From: Macrotis lagotis
Taxonomy: Eukaryota > Chordata > Mammalia > Peramelemorphia > Peramelidae
Length of the DNA stretch: 64,000 nt
Direction: 5' to 3'
NCBI RefSeq assembly: GCF_037893015.1
Contig: NC_133666.1
Span: 661,807,482-661,871,481, forward strand
The position numbers and the translations under genes were made by a program. Numbering within the stretch: the stretch's first letter is position 1; every line of letters begins with the position of its first letter. The notes under the pieces were generated by a model. That model saw only the letters and a program-made list of their open reading frames with translations, searched no databases and was not told where the DNA came from. Below are positions 44,783-56,645 of this stretch, piece after piece.

Positions 44783-44932
44783 TTTTTTAGGTTTTTACAA
44801 GACAATGGGATTAAGTGGCTTGCCCAAGGCCACACAGTTAGGTAATTATTAAGTGTCTGAGGTTGGATTTGAATTCAGGTACTCCTGACTCCAGGGCCGG
44901 TGCTCTATCTACTGCGCCACCTAGCTGCTGCC
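44783..44932 (-). mobile_element. WSINE1-like SINE with 11-bp duplication
   Basis: Plus: ttttttaggtttttacaaga, ggcttgcccaaggccacaca, tctactgcgccacctagctg. Duplications tgtgattcatt at 44772-44782 and 44933-44943. Confidence 0.92.
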
Positions 44933-44943
44933 TGTGATTCATT

Positions 44944-45205
44944 CTAGAAGAAGATGCTGACATCAGGGACAAGCACATGAATTGGATTTGAATGAGGGGT
45001 TGCTGTGCTGCATCACCAGCTTAAACTTTCTGCTCTGGAGTCATCTAAGTCCAGTGGCCAAATATGGAGATGGTCCTGGGTGTGGGGCAATCAGGGTTAA
45101 GTGACCTGCCCAAGCTCTTACAGCTAGTAAGTATCAAGTATCTGAAGTCAGATTTGAACTAATTCTGACTCCAGAATTAGAGTTTTATATACTTGGCCAT
45201 CTAGG
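44944..45205 (-). mobile_element. Compound tRNA-SINE with long 3' body
   Basis: Plus: agcacatgaattggatttga, gctgcatcaccagcttaaac, ggtgtggggcaatcagggtt, then cagctagtaagtatcaagta. Confidence 0.8.
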
Positions 45206-45293
45206 TGAACAAATTTAGTCTTGCAGAGTGTTATGGGTGATCCAGGAGATGGAAGTTTTCTCCTCACTGAAGCTCTTCACATCCCTGGCCATC

Positions 45294-45400
45294 ACACATG
45301 CACACATTTACACATACACACACTCACATACACACACACACACACACACACTCACAAACAGACCCATACAAACACACCCATACACACACACACACTCTGC
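45294..45400. repeat. (CA)n repeat, interrupted
   Basis: acacacacacacacacac core with cacaca/tcaca interruptions on both sides. Confidence 0.95.
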
Positions 45401-45639
45401 CCAGTAACCTCCCCCCACATATGACTTAGTGTCTTGCATATCTTAATGGTTTCCTTAATAAATGCTTTTTATTGAATCAATCCATTCTTTTCTGATCAAA
45501 TATGGGTTGGGCAGGCTGACCCCGATGACCTTTCTATCCCTAACATTCTGTGATTTAAAAAAAAAATCTTTACACTACACCAGAGATATATCAAATTTAT
45601 TTTTTCAAATTACATTGTATTTGTTCTTCATTTTCAGGG

Positions 45640-45667
45640 GTGTGTGTGTGTGTGTGTGTGTGTGTGT
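45640..45667. repeat. (TG)n repeat
   Basis: About 14 TG units between gggg and cccc; the reverse complement of the (CA)n array 240 bp to the left. Confidence 0.95.
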
Positions 45668-45949
45668 ACCCCTATGATCACTAAATAAAGTCTATGGACC
45701 TCTTTGTGAGAGCTGTCATCCCATCACCCAATCCTCAGCTCTAACATATAGTCATTGAAAAATACTAAAGGACCAAGGCAAAAGCATCATCTGTTTTCCA
45801 TTGGCTTTCAGATATAACAACAAATTAACACAATTTACAAGAAATTAATCTTTTAGACAGGTTATACAATCTATTGGCTTACAGAGGAAATCACTACCAT
45901 ATATAATGTTTTCTATCACTGAGAAAGACTACACTATAGTTCTTCACGG

Positions 45950-46330
45950 GAAGAAGCAACATTTAAATGCTTACTACTTGCCTTGTATTACTTACATTGT
46001 ATATATGAGTTCCGAGCATACAATAACAAAAATAAAACTTCTCTGTCCTCAAGGAATTTACATTTTAATATGTATACAAGTAAGTAAATACAAAATATAC
46101 ACATGGCAAACACATGGTAATTTCCAAGATGGCAGTATTACTGTTAGCTAAAGAGGTCCGGAATGATCTCCTGTGGGACGTTGTTCTTGATCTGGGCTTT
46201 GAAGAAAGCCAGGGATTCTAAGAAATGGTGATGAGGAGGGTGTTCAAAGGATGAGAGCTAGGTTGTGTAAAGTCATAGATGGGGAACTGTGGGGATTCAA
46301 CCCAAAAGAATGAAGCTGGGATGTGAGGAC
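45950..46330 (+). repeat. Interspersed repeat, joined parts
   Basis: atttaaatgcttactacttg, ctcaaggaatttacatttta, ttgatctgggctttgaagaa, agccagggattctaagaaat. This links the 'aataaacatttattaag' start to the part seen at 14181-14725. Confidence 0.5.
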
Positions 46331-46735
46331 TCTGGTATAGTGAAAATGGAAAAATTTTAAAGTTTTAAAGTTTACTAGTTGTCTCTAAAGCATAGATCAT
46401 TCCTTTTGAGGGAAGCCCTCGGGTGTTACTATATGAGGTACAATGAAAATAATATCTAGTCATGTGTATCCCTGCTTCTGGGAAAGGTGGGACTGGTTGA
46501 TTGTGTTCAGGAATTCTGAGCTGCAGTAGGAACTAAAGTTGACTGGATAGCCACACTAAGTTGGCTATCTCACCACCAGGCTACAGAAGGAAGGGAGAAG
46601 AGATGCAGTTAGAAAATAGAGAAAGTAAAACCTTCCATATTAATCAGCAATGAAGTCTGATCCATGAGTGGATACTATAATTCCCGCCTGGATGAGATGG
46701 GCTACCCAGTCTCAAAAAAAAAAAATCTCTATTTG
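46331..46735. other. No recognised gene or repeat
   Basis: Plain sequence; a short A-run near 46716. Confidence 0.4.
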
Positions 46736-46739
46736 GTAG

Positions 46740-46905
46740 AGTTAATCATGAGTAGCTAGGGAGTGCATTAGACTCAGAAATACCAAAGTTTAAATCTGAC
46801 TTTGGAATTCAAGTCACTTAAACTTCTTTTGGCTTCATTTCCTTCATAGGTAAAATGTGGATAATAATCTGTCTCCCAGGATTATTGTGAATATCAAATG
46901 AGATG
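46740..46905 (+). mobile_element. MIR/tRNA-SINE copy
   Basis: gtagctagggagtgcattag, aatctgactttggaattcaa, cattattgtgaat-like end (aggattattgtgaatatcaa). Confidence 0.7.
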
Positions 46906-46909
46906 ATTC

Positions 46910-47360
46910 CTATAATGCCGCTATTGTTTTTAAATTGATTAGTCGTATCTTCACTCTTTGTAAGCCCATTTGGAATTTTCTTGGCAAAAACAATGGAATG
47001 GTTGTCCATTTTCTTCTTCAGTTCATTTTACAGATGAGGAAACTGAGGCAAACAGGGTAAATGATTTTCTCAAGATCACATAGATATTAAATGTCTGTGA
47101 CTAGATTTGTTGATTTTCTTTTTCTTTTTTTTAAAATTTATTTAAGACAAGGGGTTAAGTAACTTGCCCAAGGTCACAGAGCTAGATAATTATTATGTCT
47201 GAGGTCAGATTTGAACTCGAGTCCTCCTGAGTCCAGGAGTGGTATTCTATTCACTGTGCCACCTAGCTTCCCTCCATGACTAGATTTGAATTGTGGTCCT
47301 CCTGACTTCTGTGCTGGCATTCTATGAACTCTACCACTTGATTGACCCACCTGAAAAAGA
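46910..47360 (-). mobile_element. MAR1-like SINE, split by WSINE1-like SINE
   Basis: Plus: agcccatttggaattttctt, cattttacagatgaggaaac up to 47109, then tgactagatttgaattgtgg, tcctgacttctgtgctggca and actctaccacttgattgacc after 47277. Confidence 0.88.
47110..47276 (-). mobile_element. WSINE1-like SINE inside MAR1
   Basis: Plus: T-rich tail, aacttgcccaaggtcacaga, tcactgtgccacctagcttc. Perfect 12-bp duplications tgactagatttg at 47098-47109 and 47277-47288. Confidence 0.92.
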
Positions 47361-47770
47361 ATAAAGAGATAAAAGAGGATAGCTGTAAAGGATGGAGGGC
47401 ATAAAGGAGGCAATAGTTTGATGTTCAATCTCATGCCCAGGGCCTAGAGAAATGCTCTGTTCTCTGCTAATACAGTAGCTGATCCAGGAAAGGAGGTGAA
47501 CACACTTTTCCAAGGTCCTATAAGCTGTGACTCTTCCACCATGATTGTCTTTGGCATTTGAGAGTGCCATTGACCTCTTATCAAAAAGCTAGCATTATTG
47601 ATAAAATGACTAAAAAAACCAGGCTGATGGCATATTTAGAGTTTAGTCCCTAGCCTTTTCTCCTTGATCAGGACCTGCCATAACTGGATTTCCACTGGCA
47701 ATACCTTTTCCAGAGTCATCTCCACACCATGGTAAGTGACTAGAGGAGAATTTTAGTGGAGTTACTGACT
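47361..47770. other. No recognised gene or repeat
   Basis: Frames at 47174-47570 on the minus strand are SINE complement or chance. Confidence 0.4.
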
Positions 47771-47774
47771 TTTT

Positions 47775-48250
47775 GAAAAATAAATTTTTATTATTGTTAT
47801 TGCTTCATTTCCTAAAACATTCCTTGTATTCCTTTCTTTTCCCCCTCCAAAAACCATCCCTTACTGCAAAGAATATTTTAACAAAGGAAAAAAAGTAAAA
47901 AGGAAATAAAAGTAGCAAAACAAATCATTACAATGATAAAATGAAAATATATGCAAAATTCATGCCCATGGACCTTTCTTTTCTGCAAGGGAATGGAGGG
48001 ACTAGCTGCCTTCCCAAAACTTTTCTTTGGAGCTGAGTTTTACTTGTTTCAGTCATTGTATATGTTGTTTCTTAGACTTTACTTACATCATTCTGCATCA
48101 ATTCATATAAGTCTTCCCATGCCTCTCTATATTCATCATACTTGTCATTTCTTATTACAAGTCAGAATCCAATACTTTCATGTGTCACAATTTGCTAAAC
48201 CATTCCCCAGATGATGGACATTCACTATAGTTCCAGTTGTTTACTAGGTA
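47775..48250 (-). mobile_element. Older L1 3' end
   Basis: Plus: gaaaaataaatttttattat, tacatcattctgcatcaatt, cacaatttgctaaaccattc, cccagatgatggacattcac. It parallels the 3' ends of the other L1 copies but is much more diverged, so it is an older lineage. Confidence 0.7.
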
Positions 48251-48594
48251 TAATCATTAATAAAAGATTCCTGGCCTCTTCCAGGAAAACACTCCCTACT
48301 TGCCAGGACAAAATAATTATCTGACTTTGAGATGACAGAATCATCTACTCAGATTATTATGAGGACTACCATCCTCCCAGAAAAAAAAATGCTGATGAAT
48401 ACTTTGAATAATGTCCCATGTCCCCAGGCCCTCTTTAAAACAAAACCCAAGTGTGCTCCCTTATCTCCATCAGACAAATGGCCCTTGACATCAGAGTGCA
48501 GACAATCCATCATTACATATATTGATCTTGTAGTACAATCAAAGAAGCCAGCATCCAGAATCATCTTTGACAAGGCAAGGCAAGGCAAGCAGGA

Positions 48595-48960
48595 AGGAAA
48601 ACACACTTGTATTAAGCTCCTACTACATATCAAGCAATGTGCTATAAAAGCTTTACAGACATTATCTCATTTTATCCTCATAACCCCCTTGAGGTATTAT
48701 TTTTAATTTTTTTTATTTATTTAAGGCAATGGGGTTAAATGGCCAAGATTACACAGCTATGTTAATTATTAAATACCCAAGGCCAAATTTGAACTCGGTC
48801 TTCCAGATTCCAGGGCCAGTATCCACTTTGAGCTATTATTTTCCCCCTTGTTGCAGTTGAGAAAAATGAGGCATAGAGAAATTAAATCATTTGCCCAGGG
48901 TCAGACAACTAAATTTGAACTCAGATCTTCCTGACACTGAGTTCAGAACTTTATTTAGTT
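48595..48960 (-). mobile_element. MIR-like SINE, split by WSINE1-like SINE
   Basis: Plus: ttaagctcctactacatatc, attatctcattttatcctca, then after the insert gttgagaaaaatgaggcata, tcatttgcccagggtcagac. Confidence 0.85.
48704..48829 (-). mobile_element. WSINE1-like SINE inside MIR
   Basis: Plus: T-rich tail, aaggcaatggggttaaatgg, gaactcggtcttccagattc, cagggccagtatccacttt. Duplications gaggtattatttt (48691-48703) and gagctattatttt (48830-48842) differ at one base. Confidence 0.88.
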
Positions 48961-49119
48961 GCTTCTTATAAGAAAGAAGGCATTTGAATATTTCTTTAAA
49001 TTTTTTAGAAAGATTTTATTTATTTTGAGTTTTACAACTTTTCCCCCATTCTTGCTTCCCTTCCCCTACCCCCCACCCCCACAGCAGGCAGTTTGTCAGT
49101 TTTTACATTGTTTCCATAT

Positions 49120-52100
49120 GACAATGGATTGCTTTGATTTCTTCAGCTGTAAATTGCCTTTGCATATCCTTTGACCAATAGTCAATTGGGGAATGGCTTG
49201 GTTTATTTTTGAAAATTTGACTCAGTTCTCTATACATTTTAGAGATGAATCCTTTGTCAGAAATACTTGCAAAAATTGTTTCCCAATTTACTACATTTCT
49301 TTTGATCTTGGTTACAGTGGTTTTTGTCTGTGCAAAAGCTTTTTCATTTAATGTAATCAAAATCATCTAATTGGTTTCTTCCATACTAACTTCTAATTTT
49401 CCCAACAGTTTTTATTGAAGAGAGAGTTTTTATCCCAATAGCTGGACACTTTGGGTTTATCAAATAGCTGATTACTATAATCATTTCCTGCAATTGCACC
49501 TAGTCTTTTCCACTGATCTACCACTCTATTTCTTAGCCAATACTAGACAGTTTTATTGACTTATGTTTTATAAGATAATTTTAGATTGGGTAGGGCTAAG
49601 CCGCCTTCTTTTGTACTTTTTTTTCATTGAATCCCTGGAAATACTTGACTTTTTATTTCTCCATATAAATTTACTTTCAACTTTTTCTAACTCATTAATT
49701 TTTTGGAATTTTGATTGGTAGGGCACTAAATAAGTAGTTTAGTTTTGGTAGAATTGTCATTTTTTTATTACATTAGCTTGACCTATCCGTGAGCAGTTGA
49801 TATTTGCCCATTTATGTAAATCTGATTTTATTTGTATGAGAAATATTTTGTAATTGTTTTCAAAAAGTTTTTGAGTCTGCCTTGGCAGGTAGACTCTCAG
49901 GTATTTTATATTGTCTGAGGTAACTTTGAATGGGATTTCTCTTTCTAGCTCTTTCTGCTGTATCTTGCTAGTCTATATAGAAATGTTGAGGATTTATGAG
50001 GGTTTATTTTATATCCTGTGACTTTGCTAAAGTTGTTCATTATTTCTAAGTAGTTTTTTTAGATAATTTTTTTGGGATTCTCTAGGTATACCACCATGTC
50101 TTCTACAAAGAGTGAGAATTTTGTCTCTTCCTTCCCAATTCTAATTCCTTCAATTTCTTTTTCTTCTCTTATTGTTCAGGTTAACATTTCTAATACGATA
50201 TTCAATAGTAGTAGTGATAATGGGCACCCTTGTTTCACCCTTGATCCTATTGGGAATTCCTCAAGCCTATCCTCATTGCATATAATGCTTGTTGATGATT
50301 TCAGATAGATACTGCTTATTGTTCTAAGGAACAGTCCACTTATTCCTACACTTTAGTGTTTTTAAGTAGGAATGGGTGCTATATTTTGTCAAAAGCTTTT
50401 TCAGCATCTATTGATATGATCATATGATTTCTGATAGGTATGGTGTTGAAATAATTGAGTATACTAACAGTTTTCCTAATATTGAACCAACCCTGCATTC
50501 CTGGGATAAATCCTACTTGATCATAATGTATTATCCTAGTGATAACTTGTTGTAATCATTTTGCTAAGATTTTGTTTAAGATTTTTGTACCTATAATCAT
50601 AGGGGAGATAATTCTATAATTTTCTTTCTCTGTTTTAACTCTTCCTGGTTTAAGTATCAGTACCATATTGGTATCACAGAAAGAGTCAGGCAGAGTTCCA
50701 TTTTCAACTATTTTTCCAAAGATTTTATATAGAATTGGAACAATTGTTCCTTATATGTTTAATATAATTCACTTGTGAATCCATCTGGCCCTAGAGATTT
50801 TTTCTTAGGGAGTGCAATAATGGTTTACTGAATTTCTTTTCCAGAGATAGGGTTATTTAGGTTTTTATTTTCCTCTTCATTTAATCTGGGAAAATTATAT
50901 TTTTGTAAATATTCATCCATTTCACTTACATTGTCAAATTTATTGGCACAGAGTTGAGCAAAATAATTTTGAATTATTACTTTAATTTTCTCATCATTGG
51001 TGGTGAGTTCACCTTTTTCATTTATGATGCTAGCAATTTGGTTTTCTTCTTTCTTTTTTAAATCAAATTGACCAGAGGTTTATCAATTTTATTGGCTTTT
51101 TCATAAAACCAGCTCTTGGTTTTATTTATTAGTTCAATAGTTTCTTTGCTTTCAATTTTATTAATTTCTCCTTTAATTTTTAGAATTTCTAATTTGGTAT
51201 TTAATTGGGGGATTTTAATTTGTTCTTTCTCTAATTTTTTTAGTTGCATATTTAGTTCATTGATTTCTTCTTTCTCTAATTTATTCATGTAAGCATTTAA
51301 AGATATAATATATCCCCTGATAATCACCTTGAATGTATCCCAAAAGTTTTGGTATGTTATTTCATTATTGTCATTATCTAGGATGAAATAATTAATTCTT
51401 TCTATAATTTGTTGCTTGATCCACTCATTCTTTAAAATGAGGTTATTTAGTTTAGTTTCCAATTAGTTTTGGATCTATATCTCCCTGGCCTAGTATTGCA
51501 TATGATTTTTATTGCATTATGATCTGAGAAAGATGTATTCACTATTTTTGCCTTTCTGCAATTGTTCATTAGGCTTTTATGTCCTAGTACATGGTCAATT
51601 TTTGTGTAAGTGCCATGTACTGCAGAAAAAAAATGTATATTCCTTTCTATCCCCATTCAATTTCCAACATAGGTCTATCATATCTAGGTTTTCTAACAAT
51701 CTATTTGCCTCCTTAACTTCTTGTTTATTTTATGATTACATTTGTCTAAATCTGAGAATGGGAGGTTGAGGTCTCCCGCTAATAGAATTTTGCAGTCTAT
51801 GTCTTCCTGTAACTCTTTCAACTTCTCCTCTAAGAATCTCGGTGCTATACCATTGGGTACATACATATTCAGTATTAAAATTACTTTATTGTCTATGGTA
51901 CCTTTGAGGAGGATATAGTTTCCTTCCTTATCTCTTTTAACACTATTTTTGTAGCTGCTTTGTCTGAGATAAGGATCGCTAACCCCTACTTTTTTCACTT
52001 CAGCTGAAGCAAAATATACTTTGCTCCAACCTTTTACCTTTACTCTATATGTATCTCTCTGTTTTAAATGAGTTTCTTGTAAATAGAATATTGTAGGATT

Positions 52101-52170
52101 CTGGTTTTTAATCCAGTCTGTTATTCACTTATGTTTTAAGGGAGAGTTCATCCCATTCACATTTAAAGTT
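49120..52170 (-). pseudogene. L1 ORF2 (endonuclease-reverse transcriptase), broken
   Basis: Minus strand. The endonuclease comes first: LQETHLK near 52080 and LLAGDLNLPFSDLDK near 51785-51740 match the APE-type endonuclease. A 134-codon open part at 51462-51058 covers the linker. The reverse transcriptase follows, in broken frames. At 50109-50098 the catalytic motif reads FVED instead of FADD, so a metal-binding aspartate is replaced by glutamate. The C-terminal part (49366-49103) has KTTVTKIKRNVVNWETIF. Two internal deletions remove much of the C-terminus. Confidence 0.9.
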
Positions 52171-52959
52171 ATAATTACTAACTCTTTATTGCCTTTCATG
52201 CTATCTTCCCTCTGTTTGTATTCCCCCCCTTTTCCCTTTATACATATTCCCCAGTGTTGTGTTTCTGAATACCACCACCTTCAATGTTTTTGCCCTCTTA
52301 TATCAACCCCCTCTCCTTTCTTTCCCATTTCCCTTTTCCCTTTCTTCCCTTCCTTCTGTTAGTTCCCCTTTTTCTCCCCTCCTCTTCCCCCTCCCCTTTT
52401 TCCCTTTTAATACTTGAAAGGTAAGACAAGTTTCTTAACTTAACTAAGTGTGTCTAAGTTATCTTTAAGCTAAGTCTGATGAGATGAAGATTCAGGTGGT
52501 TCTCATCTCCTCCCTTATTCCCCTCAATTACAGTAGGTCTTTTGTACCTCTTGATGTAATGAGATTTATTCTATTCAGTCTCTTCCATACTCCCATCTCC
52601 TTACTGTCCCCCTTTTTAAGGTGTTATTGTTTTTAAATCATTCTGAGTCACAGAAAAGTTACAAGGTCCATCACTTCTGTCTATGTATGTTCTCTCTAAT
52701 AGATTTACAATTCTTAAGAGTTATGAGACTCTTTCTCCCAAGTGGGTATGTAGCCAGTTTGATCAATAAGATCAAGATCCAATAAGGATAGCAGTTATTT
52801 TCTTTACCCCTTTTGTGTTTTTACCTTTTCACATGTCTCTTGAGCCTCCTGTTTGATGTCCAAATTTTCTATTTAGCTCTGGTCTTTTCGTCATGTAATA
52901 TTGGAAGTCTCCCATTTCATTAAATGTCCATCTTTTCCCCTGGAAGAGAAGGCTCAGCT

Positions 52960-53879
52960 TTGCCAGTTAGTGGATTCTCGGCTGCATTCCAAGTTCTCAT
53001 GCTCTTTGGAATATCTCATTCCAGGCCCTTCAATCCCTTGCTTCAGCCAAGTCCTATGTAATCCTTACAGTGGCTCCTTGGTATTTAAATGGTTTCTTTC
53101 TGGCTGCTTGCAGGATTTTTTCTTTTATCAGATAGTTCTAGAATTTGGCCACAACATTCCTTGGTGTTTTCATTATAGGGGATCGATGTATTCTTTCAAA
53201 AACTATTTTGACCTCAGATTCCCTGATATCAGGACAATTTTCCATCACTAAATCCTGTAATATTAAGTCCAGGCTTTTTTCCTCTTCAATGTTTTCAGGA
53301 AGGCCTATAATTCTCAGATTGTCCTTCCTTGATATATTCTCAAGGTCAGTGGTTTTGCTGATGAGGTATTTTACTTTTATTCTATTTTTTCAATCTTTTG
53401 GTTTTGTTTAACACAATCTTGTTTTCTCATGAAGTCATTAGTTTTTGCTCATTCCATTCTTTCATTTTTTAGAGAAGATTTTTCTTCATTTATCTTTTGC
53501 AACTCCTTTTCCAGTTGGTCATTGCTGTCTTTGAAGGAATTTTCCATTTGCCCAAGTGTAGTTTTGAGAGAATCATTTTCTTTTTGCATTTGCCTAATTG
53601 AGGATTTGAGAGAATCATTTTCTTTTTGCATTTGCCCAATTGAAAATCTGTGAGAGTTCTTCTCATTTTGTATTTATCCAATTGTATTTTCCAAGGATTT
53701 GTTTTCTTGTTGCGAGATGTTAATTTTCTCTTGCAAAGTATTAATTTTCTTTTGAGTTCTTTTCCCAATTTTTCCAATTGATTTTTAAACTCCATGATTT
53801 CTTCAAGGAAGTCTTTCTGGGCTTGAGACCAATTCATATTGTCCTCAGAAATATTAGATCTCTCTGGGTTAGAATCCAT
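52960..53879 (-). pseudogene. L1 ORF1 (RNA-binding chaperone), broken
   Basis: Starts at the ATG at 53879 (MDSNPERSNISEDNMNWSQA) and continues into a coiled coil rich in Lys, Glu and Gln. Within it, three related repeats of about 21 residues (QMQKENDSLK… type) lie at about 53640-53540. The RRM-like and C-terminal parts follow in shifted frames at about 53350-52960. The end is approximate. The triplicated heptad block suggests a lengthened coiled coil. Confidence 0.85.
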
Positions 53880-54650
53880 CTTATAAGTATTTCTCCATGG
53901 GGCCCCCCTTTTCTCTGGCCTTTCTTCATCTTTTTAAGATCTTGTGTTGGGGGACCTGGCTCTCAGAGGTTTGCTTTTGAAGATCCTAGAGTCTTTGTTC
54001 ATTTGGCTTAGTAATTCCAAGGATCATTCAGTAGGGGGTACTGGTTTCTTTCTCTGGAGTATTTGAGGTCCTCAGCAGCAGGGTCTGAGTTGACCCTGAA
54101 CACTGGGCTGGGCCCTGGGGGAGGGAGTTAATCTCTTTCCTTTGAGTGAATTCTGTTGACCATGCCTTAGCCTGAGGGGGTGGGGGTTGTTTATTGTTTG
54201 TTCTGGGCAAAGGACTCCACTGAAAGTATGGACCTCAGGTCCCCTGCCCAGCTGGTTGTTCTCCAGGCATGCTCTGAGACTGTGCTGGAACTCACTCTCC
54301 CGTAGCTCATATCCCCCCCGCCAAAGACTCTGCAGCTAAAGCTGGATCTTGCATCCACCACTCACCAAAGTCTCTATAGCTGAGGTTGGCCCTCTGCCTT
54401 CCTCCAGCTGCCATCCTGCACTGACCCTCTGCTCTCAACTCCCTGTCCACCCACGGTCCCCTGAGACAGACCGTCTTGGTAGGTGTTCTTCTTCTAGCTT
54501 CTCTTTCTAGGTTTTATCGATTGAATTTCTGTTAAGAGGTTTCTTTCATGTTGCTTTTGAAGGGAAAGAGGAGCACTTAACACAGTGCCTTCTTTCTTAA
54601 CACTGTCAACACACTTAACACACTTAAGGTTTAACACACTGTCTTCTTTC

Positions 54651-54663
54651 TGCCATCTTGGCC
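54651..54663 (-). promoter_or_regulatory. YY1-like site at L1 5' end
   Basis: The minus strand reads ggccaagatggca, containing CAAGATGGC as in the YY1 site that positions transcription at mammalian L1 5' ends. Confidence 0.6.
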
Positions 54664-54734
54664 AGAAGTTTTTGCATTTGAATATTATCTAAAACAGAGA
54701 AAGGGAATGAACATCTCAGAGTGAAATGTTTACC

Positions 54735-54985
54735 TGGAATTTAAAATGTGTATAATCTGACTTCAATGTCTCTTTCCAGGACAGTCTTACAAGTCTGTCT
54801 TTCATATACTAAGTTTCCAGCTCCACTGGCCTGATGGTTGTTTCATGTATGTGACATATCATTTCCTCTCTCCATGTCTTTGCACTGACTGTAGCAAGCT
54901 TCAAATCTCAGCCCAAGTGTTACCTCCTCTTTGTTTTCTTTCCTGCTTAAATTTCCCTTTTATAGGTTCCTCCATGATTTCTATG
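54735..54985 (+). mobile_element. L2 fragment
   Basis: catttcctctctccatgtct, ttgcactgactgtagcaagc, ttcaaatctcagcccaagtg, ttacctcctctttgttttct correspond to the part of L2 shortly before its 3' end. Confidence 0.75.
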
Positions 54986-55179
54986 GACAAATTGAAATGG
55001 CCTTCCTAATGTTCATAAGTTCATTGTGATCAGGACTGGTCTTGGGATTTAGAAAACTGCCTTAGGAGGAAAATCCCCTTAATCTATATAGTGTTAATAA
55101 GTTTTTACTGAGCCATCTCTAATCTGGTTGAGACAAAACAGGTTGAAGGAAGAGTACTAGTAAATCAAACAGAGATTCA

Positions 55180-55460
55180 TTAATTACTATCTTTTTTTGC
55201 TTTTTTTCCACCTAGAATCTCTAGCTGTCGTGTTCCCCAAAACTCAGAGGTTCAGATGCCACTTCTTTTCCTTCAAGATGTCAGTACTGCCTCTCTCATT
55301 AGCTTGTATTTACTTTGCTTTCATTTTGTAAGTAACATCAGAATTCTGACCATACTGTGGCATCTCCCTGCGCTGGGGATGCCATTTCTCTGTCAGTCAC
55401 TAGAGCCCCCCTCAATACTGTTTTCCCATGTTGATGAGCCCTGTGACTAGCACTCCAGCT
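55180..55460 (+). mobile_element. Possible L2 fragment
   Basis: aactcagaggttcagatgcc, acttcttttccttcaagatg, tagcttgtatttactttgct. Diverged, less certain. Confidence 0.45.
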
Positions 55461-56204
55461 CCATTTGATTACTTAATAATGCCAGATAACTTTTGACAAA
55501 AGATTATTTACTTCAAAGACACAGCAAGAGCACATGGACAAGCCTTTATACACATACTTTTGGGTTTTACTCTCTCCAATCCCACCTCAATCCCTGAAGG
55601 AAGAGTCTTAAAATTTAGCTCATTTCTAACTTAATTAACCTTAGCTTAGCAGAGTTCCTATTCTGATGCTGCTGATTGCATCATATATCTTTCCCTTAAG
55701 CTAGAATCCAGCATCCTCTTGGAACACTAATGCTGAGTTGACTCCCCAAATTGACTCTGATTCCAACTCTTGGTTCCTGTGACTTGCACTTTTGGCTATG
55801 GTTGGAAACTCCATTTACTTTACCTAGAATGGAAACTTCAGTAAGGAAAAGAGTCATAGAGCTCACCCAAAGCCAAAAGAAGCAACAAGGTAGCCAAAGG
55901 TGAATCCACCCTTGGTTTGATGACCAATTCAAAAAAAGTCTTCTCCAAACTGCATGGTTAGCCAAATGACTAACAAAGTGTCTGAAACTACCTCTCAATC
56001 TCTCAAAAGAATGCCCCTTATATGTTATAATGATTCTCATTATCCTTAGCATAGAGAGGTTGCAGTAGTTGAGGAAGCTGATGGGATCTGCACATGCACA
56101 ATTTAAGTATTTAAATGTTATAAACATATATTGTCTTTTTCCCTTAGAATCTGGGGGCCAGAACTTCTTTATTTTTATTTCTATATCACCTAGGCCTAAC
56201 ACAG
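55461..56204. other. No recognised gene or repeat
   Basis: A 171-codon minus frame (55696-56211) shows no recognised domain or splice context and partly overlaps SINE sequence; treated as chance. Confidence 0.4.
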
Positions 56205-56515
56205 TTGTCATTTATCCTTCATCCTTGAAGACCATGGCATCATGGAGGTCATGCCATGACATTCAGGTGAATTGGATTTGAGTGAGGGAGTGCTACAATA
56301 AGTCCCCAGCCCCATTTGTTCCTCTGGAGATATCTGGGTCATTAGTCAAATATAAATCAGGTTGACCAGAGATGGCCCAGTATGCCAGGCCATTAGAGTT
56401 TAGTGAAAGAGTTTAGCCCAAAGTGACACAGTTAAGTGTTTGAAGCTAAATATGAACTCAGATCCTCCTGATTTCATGGCCTGTACTCCAGCCACTGGGA
56501 CACCTAGCTGCCCCC
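56205..56515 (-). mobile_element. Compound tRNA-SINE with long 3' body
   Basis: Plus: gaccatggcatcatggaggt, attcaggtgaattggatttg, gaactcagatcctcctgatt, ctgggacacctagctgcccc. Confidence 0.85.
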
Positions 56516-56645
56516 AACTGGAACACAGTGGGCACTTAATAAATGCTTATTGATTGAATTTATATTATCTATGTATATGTTGTTTTGCTCCTCCCTTCTT
56601 TTCTGCTTCTTTGCATTCCAGATGCTTAGCACATAGTAGGCATTT
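56516..56645 (+). mobile_element. L2 3'-end fragment(s)
   Basis: aactggaacacagtgggcac, ttaataaatgcttattgatt, then a second tail word cttagcacatagtaggcatt. Confidence 0.7.

Larger units (their letters stand above)
48993..54673 (-). mobile_element. Structurally full-length, defective L1 with 13-bp duplication
   Basis: Perfect duplications gcatttgaatatt (48980-48992 and 54674-54686) bound the element. On the minus strand it has a 5' UTR (54673 to 53880), ORF1 (53879 to about 52960), a long inter-ORF spacer of about 0.8 kb, ORF2 (about 52170 to 49120) and a short 3' UTR with an A-rich end. Compared with the L1 at 39783-41380, about 800 bp is missing at about 49114 and about 185 bp at about 49370. 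Frameshifts and stops break both ORFs. Confidence 0.95.

Noticed and set aside
55696..56211. 171-codon minus-strand frame
   Set aside because: It has no recognisable domain and runs across unrelated sequence toward SINE sequence; it looks like a chance frame.
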